From positions 1-64,000 of the forward strand of contig JAUJYZ010000992.1 in NCBI GenBank assembly GCA_033675265.1: a DNA stretch of 64,000 nucleotides, read 5' to 3'. The translations under genes and the position numbers were made by a program. The stretch is from Actinostola sp. cb2023 (Eukaryota > Cnidaria > Anthozoa > Actiniaria > Actinostolidae). The notes below the pieces were generated by a model that saw only the letters and a list, made by a program, of their open reading frames with translations, searched no databases and was not told where the DNA came from. Shown one piece after another: positions 58,401 to 64,000 of the stretch; within the stretch, counting starts at the first letter, position 1; each line of letters begins with the position of its first letter.

Positions 58401-60131
58401 CGAAATCCCGTGACACCGGCGCTCTGCGAAATTTCAGATGGTGACGATGGCAGATAACTTAATTTGCCTCATCATAATCAATTTACAGCTTTAGCCTGAT
58501 ACTTTTGCAAATTAAAGATTTAAATTATCATTATGAGACAACATTAATTTAAGAACATGTTCATGTAATATAATAAATTTTAAAAATATTTTCTTGACTC
58601 TCCTTCGGCTCAATGATTCTTGTGATTTCAATTCCATCAGAGTCCGAAAATTTGAATTAAAATGGGGTGATTGGTATTTTATGTATGGAAAAAGTTATGC
58701 CACATTTTCGTTGGTCTTTGTGACAGGTATAACAATCTGCCCTCACACCTGAACAACTAATGTGCATTAAGGAGATATTCGCTTCAATATGATTGACCCT
58801 CCAGGTCACGTGACCTATTTTGTCAAATATCTCCTTAATACAAATTAGTTGTTCAGGTGTGAGGGCAGATTGTTTCGAGGCACATGGGAGTGAGGCAAGA
58901 GGTCACGTGATCATTTTATGACAAATATTACTATCTTAAAAGTTGGAAGTCGTAAAGTTATATACCTGTGAGAAGTTTCGTGAATTTCGAGCAAAACCTA
59001 TCATAACAGCAAAATAAAATAGGCTTAGCCTCGTTTTCACGTCCATCCCAGGCCTTAACGTACTTGAGGCCCTGGGGGAGGGGGGATTGGGGGAGAGAAG
59101 GAGGGGGAGGAATGGGGTGGGAAGGAAGGAGGGCCTGCCCTCAATGCCGGGTATTTTAGATATTTACGGCCGCGTAAATTCCTATTGGTTGAAACATACA
59201 TACATATTTTATTTTATTGACCAAAGTGACATGTGATTGACAGTTAGATTTCTAACACATCCCAGACCAAGCCAATCCAGTATGCGTGTAGTCAAGAGAG
59301 TAATTTTAATATTGGAGAAGTTCAATTTAAAACCCCTCTCTTCGCTCGCCTCAGTAGCCTCTGGAACCAGGGTACATAACCGCGCGTAACATGATCACAC
59401 TTTTAAAATTGAAAAACGTCTGAAAAACGTCTACTGATGAGAAAGTGCGCTATATAATTCCATTATCATTATATCTTTAAAAGGGTCGCCAAAACTAAAT
59501 TTCTAGTCTGATACACACGTGGGTACGTGTTTCACGGACCATTACCTCGCAGACATTTAATTAGGTTAGCACAGTATTAGTGAATGTGAGACCGTACCTT
59601 TCGCAATTTGTATGCAAAATCACCAACGGGAAGCTGGGGAATTCCAGGCAGATATTCGTTGTCGTCCCACCACTCGAATGTTGGTGTTTTTTTCTGGAAG
59701 TAAGAAATAAGAATACTACTTGTCAGTATAGATAACTATTTTGCGAAAGGATCGAATTTCACGGCTACGGTGAAATATATACCTTGGAGCTAAAGCCAGG
59801 GGCTGGAGCGTTTAGTTCTTCTGATTCTCCCTCTGAACTCCGTGAGGAAACATTTCCATTTTGATCCTAGTAATTAATTTTTCAAGAGGATAAACGATTA
59901 CCATATAAGTAGATGAATAAAGCTCTAAATCTGGAAAATTGTAATACGAGAACGAAGTACAAAATACTAGTACTTTTACCGGGACATTTACTTTACCTTG
60001 GAGCTTGCCGTTTCAGACTGAGTTAAGTCCTTCAAGGGATTCATTTGTCCTTTATCCTTAGAAGACGCTTCATCGCAAGATTCCTCTCCACTAGTTACAA
60101 CTTCTGCGTAACTTCGCATTAAAAATTCCAT
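54335..60131 (-). CDS. Mutator-like DDE transposase with SWIM zinc finger, 7 exons
   Basis: Exons (minus): 60131-59997, 59866-59783, 59693-59598, 57838-57717, 57637-57579, 57528-57246 and 57074-54335. All have GT/AG borders and matching phases, totalling 1173 codons with no stop or frameshift. The start is MEFLMRSYAEVV. Exon 4 carries a nuclear-localisation-like stretch AAKKRKKQGKKIKRQR. The DDE core is visible: Asp in FTIDTTFNVG (~539), Asp in VIGSDRFNGY (~608) and Glu in DNATESINHRFK (~741). A 15-residue repeat (SDAVTPTSWDSGASN, four copies) links to a SWIM finger (CPAKCDCQRFDQLGICAH, ~972-989). A C-terminal CYGCGG knuckle follows near 1080. The family cuts and pastes DNA with 9-bp target duplication, as seen around this element. 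Codon integrity suggests recent activity. Confidence 0.9.
57887..58420. mobile_element. GC-tract MITE in intron 3 of the transposase gene
   Basis: Inverted ends GCCGGTGTC and GACACCGGC bound repeated GGGGCGAATTC(A/G)CCGG words in both orientations and long C and G runs (58061-58077, 58347-58400). It lies wholly inside the intron between exons 59598 and 57838, so it arrived without breaking the coding frame. No target duplication was resolved. Confidence 0.6.
58421..59597. other. Remainder of intron 3 of the transposase gene
   Basis: Contains a hairpin at 58733-58872 (arms CAATCTGCCCTCACACCTGA and complement; GGTCACGTGACC in the loop) and G-rich repeats at 59070-59140 after CCCAGGCC. No additional exon is needed, since the flanking exons join in phase. 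Confidence 0.55.
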
Positions 60132-60206
60132 GATGTAAACGAGTCGCGTATAAAGCCAGCAAACGTTGTATAAAAGGCCAGAGAATAGATAGCCTGGTTT
60201 TCAGAC

Positions 60207-61716
60207 AGCACGTGACAACTAAGTGGTCAGCGGTTGACCCATGCCGTGAAAGTTGACAATGACCAGATGCCCTGGGGTCATAGAGTAACATGATAGCCTT
60301 ATTTATAGTTCATTCAACCTTGTTCGTGCATGTCGTACTTTGCCCGGTAATATTAAAAAGCGTCTATGCATATCAAACTTATGTTATACAAAAGGTCATT
60401 GTTTCACATATGCAGATAAGGCGAGTCTTGTTTAGGCGAAAAACAGCATAATTTTGATACATTTTTGCTTTTTACTGCATTGTTAAAATACAAATCAAAA
60501 ACCTACCAACGGAATATAAAAGATGAATATGTAAGGAATGAATAAGCTGGCAATTCAAGCAAAAATAAATAGATTTGAAGGTGGCATTTTCCGTTTCTTC
60601 AAAGTCGATAGAACTGAAATTTCTGAAGAGATATAGGAGAGCGTAACATACACTACGCACTAAAACCCTCAGAAAATCCTTGGGAATTGTGTCAATCAAA
60701 AACCTACCAACGGAATATAAAAGACGAATATGTAAGGAATGAATAAGCTGGCAATTCAAGCAAAATAAATAGATTTGAAGGTGGCATTTTCCGTTTCTTC
60801 AAAGTCGATAGAACTGAAATTTCTGATGATAGGAGAGCGTGACATACGCTACGCACTGAAACCCTCAGAAACCCTTGGGAATTGTGTCAATCAAAAACCT
60901 ACCGCCAGATTCTAATGCTCTGCAATTGTACGCGCATTTTGATATAAAATACATGTATATTAAACTTAATTAAGCGGTGGCAAAATGAAATCTAAAACTC
61001 TTTGTTTGGTAATTGTGAACATCATATTGGTGCTCTGTATCGCGGTCTGTATGTAGAAGCTACATAGGCCGGCGAATTCGCAAATAAATTATGGCTCGGA
61101 AAGGACGTTTTTTGAAGGCAATTTCCAATATTTACACGCACGAGATCAATAAGTTAGTTCGAATTTGTGATATATTTTCCCTTTGAGGAAACATATGCAG
61201 CTTTTCCATCCTCTCTTATATTTTAGCTACCTGATTTACACATTGTCAAAGGAAAAATATGAATTCAGAAATGATAAACCAGTCACGTACGAATCTGCTT
61301 TATTTAGCGGTCATAGTGAACAAATTGCTGGATCAATCGGGCCTCAAGTGCATTAGTAAACAAAGCATTAACAAAAAACGTTGTCCGCGTGATACTGGAT
61401 CCCAACAGGAGCAAATGTTCAATGATGCAGGACATAAGTTTGATATGTAACGAAACAAAACCCCTAGAGGATGATATTCTTTATAATATCTCTACAAATT
61501 ATATTAACTGTGGCACCCTAGCTAAGATCTTTCTCGTGCGGCGCACGCCGATGGCCGAGTATCGGGTGAAAACATTTATTTCAAAATATCATATATCATC
61601 AGTTTTTTATTTTTTTATTATACCCCTGCACCCCTGCACACCCGCACCCCTGCACACCTGCACACCTGTACACCTGCACACCTGCACACCTGCACACCTG
61701 CGGTTTAAACCGTCCG
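60207..61716 (-). repeat. Right terminal inverted repeat of the Mutator-like transposon (split)
   Basis: Inverted match to 52799-53170 in two pieces, 60207-60368 and 61448-61716, separated by the family A element. The break falls at GCGTCTATG / TAACGAAAC, which is continuous on the left side (53044-53060). The first transposase exon begins about 75 bases inside this repeat. Confidence 0.8.
60369..61447. mobile_element. Nested TIR element, family A copy 2
   Basis: The same 15-bp ends (CATATCAAACTTATG) and interior as 2318-3192, inverted, but about 200 bases longer. A block from about 60497 (CAAATCAAAAACCTACCAAC) to 60693 is tandemly repeated at 60694-60900, whereas copy 1 has it once. No coding sequence was seen. 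Confidence 0.75.
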
Positions 61717-61996
61717 TCCTGCTGCTTCACTTTGCAAACACATCGCATGTGACAATAGTGCCAGTTCCCCATATCACACAAACGTAAGACTTGGTAAACA
61801 CAAAGGAAAAAGGATTGGGACCGAGATTACCCAAAAACATGATAATAAAATATAATTTTGGCGGGATTTATCACGATTTTAATGCTCTCAGCCAATCAGA
61901 ATTGCGTATTTCTGTTTGCTGATCCAATTAAAATTTCACAGCTTTTCACATTCCATGCATTATATGTGCCTACTTCTTACGCGGACCATTACTTAA

Positions 61997-62783
61997 TTGA
62001 CCTTGCTGACATATGTTGGGATAATGTTACAGAGTTAAGCTGGGCAGATGGTCACATTACGTTTGACCTTCGCACTGTTCACATCGATTTGTGGTGCTAT
62101 TATTATTATTGTGATTCTATTATTTCACCCTACCACCCACCCATTTTCATCATTGGTGGATGTGGCAGAGAGGTTTATTTTGTGTACGTGGTTACTTGTC
62201 CGTCCCCAGTGACGTATTTTTATACACAATAAACCTCTCTCTTACCCCAAGCTTGTAGTATTGTGGTCATGTTAGTTGGGGGGAATTAGGGGTTTATGTT
62301 ACAATGATTTTGATATGAGTTTCTCGAACTGTGTCAAGATCGTCACTTACACATTTTAAACATGATTTTATGGAATACTTAAGACAGCTAGATTCAGAGC
62401 ATGTCCATAGCAGTGTGTGGAGAGGAATATGCTATTCAGGATGTACAGGTTATAAAAAACTGAGCCAAAATTATTGGAGGGGGGGCTGAGCCCTGGCCCC
62501 TCCCCCTGCTATGGGCCTGATTATATAACTACCTATTGTTCAGAGTCATTATTGTCACTCTAAATATAAGAGACTGCTCCAAGTGTTCAGCAAGCTGAAG
62601 CACGACTGAGAAGTGATATACATATTATATATATTCCATGCCTTACTTTTTTTCGCTGAGTTATTGCTCAAGTGCATAGCGCGCGGGCCATAAAAAGAGT
62701 GAACAAAATGAGGATCCATTATAAGTGGTATATACAAATGGTCATTATTGATACACGGCATGAATAACAAGGAAGCACATTAC
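61997..62783. other. Non-coding DNA, possible thioredoxin intron
   Basis: No exon completing the thioredoxin gene was found here, in particular no plausible CMPTF-type exon on the minus strand. The sequence is AT-rich with a GGAGGGGGGGCTGAG stretch near 62476. Confidence 0.45.
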
Positions 62784-63226
62784 CCGATTTTCAGAAACAT
62801 TTACTTCGACAAAAATAACATCAGTGTATTTTACAGCAAATTCCTGAAAGGAAAAGAGAAGTGTAAAATTACCAAACTTTGAGCACAGTTTTATGTCGTT
62901 AATAATGCATCAGGAGAAAATCAGGAATGAGTTAACTAAGCAACAGTGCACAGTGACCAAAGAAGCAAACATGTATCACGGCTTTTGTGTTGGTGTTTGA
63001 TAGCTGCAGACCACACTGACCATGAAACTGGAACTTACACATAAAATAATCAATAACTATTGTAATGACCCCCCCCCCCCCCCCTCACAAAATAGAAGAA
63101 ACTCTATGAACGTGTATATACCTCAATCTTTGGGGCAATGATCTTACAAGGGTTACACCAATCGGAATAGAAATCAACAACAACTAGCTTGTCACCACTT
63201 TCCTTCAGGAGTTTGTCAAAATCTGC
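62784..63226 (-). CDS. Thioredoxin, two internal exons (partial gene)
   Basis: Exon 63226-63122 follows a TTTACAG acceptor and encodes ADFDKLLKESGDKLVVVDFY and then SDWCNPCKIIAPKIE. The second exon, 62843-62784, encodes EFAVKYTDVIFVEVNVSENR up to a GTAATG donor. Both are phase 0 and their borders fall where thioredoxin genes commonly have introns. The sequence is the first half of a cytosolic thioredoxin: beta strand VVVDFY, active site and FVEVNV strand. The redox motif is WCNPC instead of the usual WCGPC; both cysteines are kept, so disulfide exchange should be possible. The N-terminal exon would lie to the right of the window. The C-terminal exon (cis-Pro, usually MPTF) was not seen to the left, where transposons crowd the locus. 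Probable host gene. Confidence 0.85.
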
Positions 63227-63576
63227 CTGTAAATATAAAAAGGCAGACAAAATTAAAGCTTGGCAGTTTTTTTATTAAAACTAAGGTTTTAAAACTAAGG
63301 TTGAAGATACAATATTTTTGTCAACATTAATGTTGTTGGTAATTTTATTCTGTGCGGACAGTTTAAAAAATAGTTTGGTGGTAGTAATAAAGGAAATCCC
63401 TGTTGAGCATAGAAGCCATGACCTGGATTGCCACTGAGCTCATTCACGTACAGCGAGATAATAATAATGTGCTCATTTAATTTGAACTGGGTTCATCGAT
63501 ATGACATGCAAAAAAGATACATGTATGTTCTACATAAACGGCTACGTACTTTAAAAAAATGTTGTCGGAGCCAAAT

Positions 63577-63650
63577 GCGATAGGCGAAAGGCGATAGGCG
63601 ATAGGCAAAAGGCAAAAGGCGATAGGCGATAGGCGAAAGGCGATAGAAGA
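63577..63650. repeat. Short tandem repeat of GGCGATA / GGCGAAA / GGCAAAA
   Basis: About ten 7-bp units with A/T variants. It lies within what may be the 5' intron of the thioredoxin gene. Confidence 0.8.
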
Positions 63651-63698
63651 TAGGTCATTATAAAACCTAAAAACACTGGCAATGTTTTAAATCAAGCA

Positions 63699-64000
63699 AA
63701 TTAGAACGACCCCATAGATCCATAGCGTCCAATTAGAACGACCCTATAGGTCCATAGCGTCCAATTAGAACGACCCTATAGGTCCATAGCGTCCAATTAG
63801 AACGACCCTATAGGTCCATAGCGTTCAATTAGAACGACCCTATAGGTCCATAGCGTTCAATTAGAACGACCCTATAGGTCCATAGCGTCCAATTAGAACG
63901 ACCCTATAGTTCCATAGCGTCCAATTAGAACGACCCTATATGTCCATAGCGTCCAATTAGAACGACCCTATACGTCCATAGCGTTCAATTAGAACGACCC
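63699..64000. repeat. 32-bp minisatellite running off the window
   Basis: About nine and a half direct copies of a unit that starts AATTAGAACGACCCTATAGG and ends TCCATAGCGT(C/T)C, with one or two substitutions per copy. There are no unique spacers, so it is not a CRISPR array. Confidence 0.95.

Larger units (their letters stand above)
52790..61725. mobile_element. 8.9-kb autonomous Mutator-like transposon
   Basis: The element 52799-61716 is bounded by inverted ends (CGGACG[C/G]TTTAAACCGC) and an exact 9-bp duplication TCCTGCTGC (52790-52798 and 61717-61725). Its terminal repeats run about 370 bases. They start with a variable array of TGCAGGTG/CACACCTGCA units and continue through sequence ending near 53170 on the left and starting near 60207 on the right. 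The right copy is split by a nested element at 60369-61447. The one gene, on the minus strand, is a DDE/SWIM transposase with an intact spliced frame. Long terminal repeats plus 9-bp duplication fit the Mutator superfamily. Confidence 0.9.
51894..61996. mobile_element. TTAA-flanked element split by a Mutator-like transposon
   Basis: TTAA at 51894-51897 and 61993-61996 flanks a perfect 25-bp inverted repeat starting GTAATGGTCCGCGTAAGAAG. Removing the 8.9-kb insertion at 52799-61716 and one TCCTGCTGC leaves an element of about 1.18 kb with no coding sequence. It is piggyBac/Kolobok-like by target site. The 52-kb side also contains sequence resembling none of the other TTAA elements here. Confidence 0.65.

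Noticed and set aside
63699..64000. CRISPR-like array
   Set aside because: Head-to-tail 32-bp copies without unique spacers in a eukaryotic sequence; it is a minisatellite.

Overview
The window is animal nuclear DNA, AT-rich, with spliced genes (GT..AG introns, N-terminal exons starting in an AAAATGGC context), scattered TACATGTA palindromes and a very heavy transposon load. The mix (RecQ-carrying giant transposon, Mutator-like elements, Penelope-like GIY-YIG relic, Ty3/Gypsy relic, tRNA-derived SINE) suggests a marine invertebrate, most likely a cnidarian such as an anthozoan. That placement is inference. No bacterial-type operons, rRNA genes or functional tRNA genes were seen.

Layout. 1-2054: two candidate coding exons at the left edge and plain non-coding DNA. 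2064-4928: a fold-back element with a 9-bp target duplication, carrying a nested element (2318-3192). 5021-11270: MITE-type inverted-repeat elements without genes. 11791-28384: a 16.6-kb transposon with identical GGACGTTACTAATATAGGG ends and a 9-bp duplication (TTAATTGCC), inserted in a ~157-bp tandem repeat whose uninterrupted copy survives next door. It carries a RecQ helicase gene (+), an ankyrin-repeat gene (-) and a nine-exon gene (-). The last two resemble the two halves of a DUF6589-type protein. All three are broken by stops or 1-nt indels, and smaller elements have landed inside. 30.8-39.9 kb: a Mutator-like transposase fragment, an orphan terminal exon, a dated set of small insertions at 36.5-37.3 kb, a Penelope-like relic with a hammerhead-like motif, a heptamer satellite and a TTAA-flanked MITE containing an assembly gap. 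40.3-42.8 kb: the start of a probable host coiled-coil gene with a SINE in intron 1. 43-51.5 kb: MITEs, a 74-G run, a Ty3/Gypsy integrase relic and a 453-bp tandem duplication. 51894-61996: a TTAA-flanked element split by an apparently intact 8.9-kb Mutator-like transposon (52799-61716, duplication TCCTGCTGC), whose seven-exon gene encodes a ~1172-residue DDE/SWIM transposase; a third element sits in its right terminal repeat. 62784-63226: two exons of a thioredoxin gene. 63.58-64 kb: minisatellites running off the window.

The genes do not form one pathway. The coherent unit is the 16.6-kb element: helicase plus two element-specific proteins between matched ends. The best live gene is the Mutator-like transposase. 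Insertions with exact 9-bp duplications (2064, 11791, 20731, 45442, 52799) show that enzymes making 9-bp staggered cuts have been repeatedly active here.
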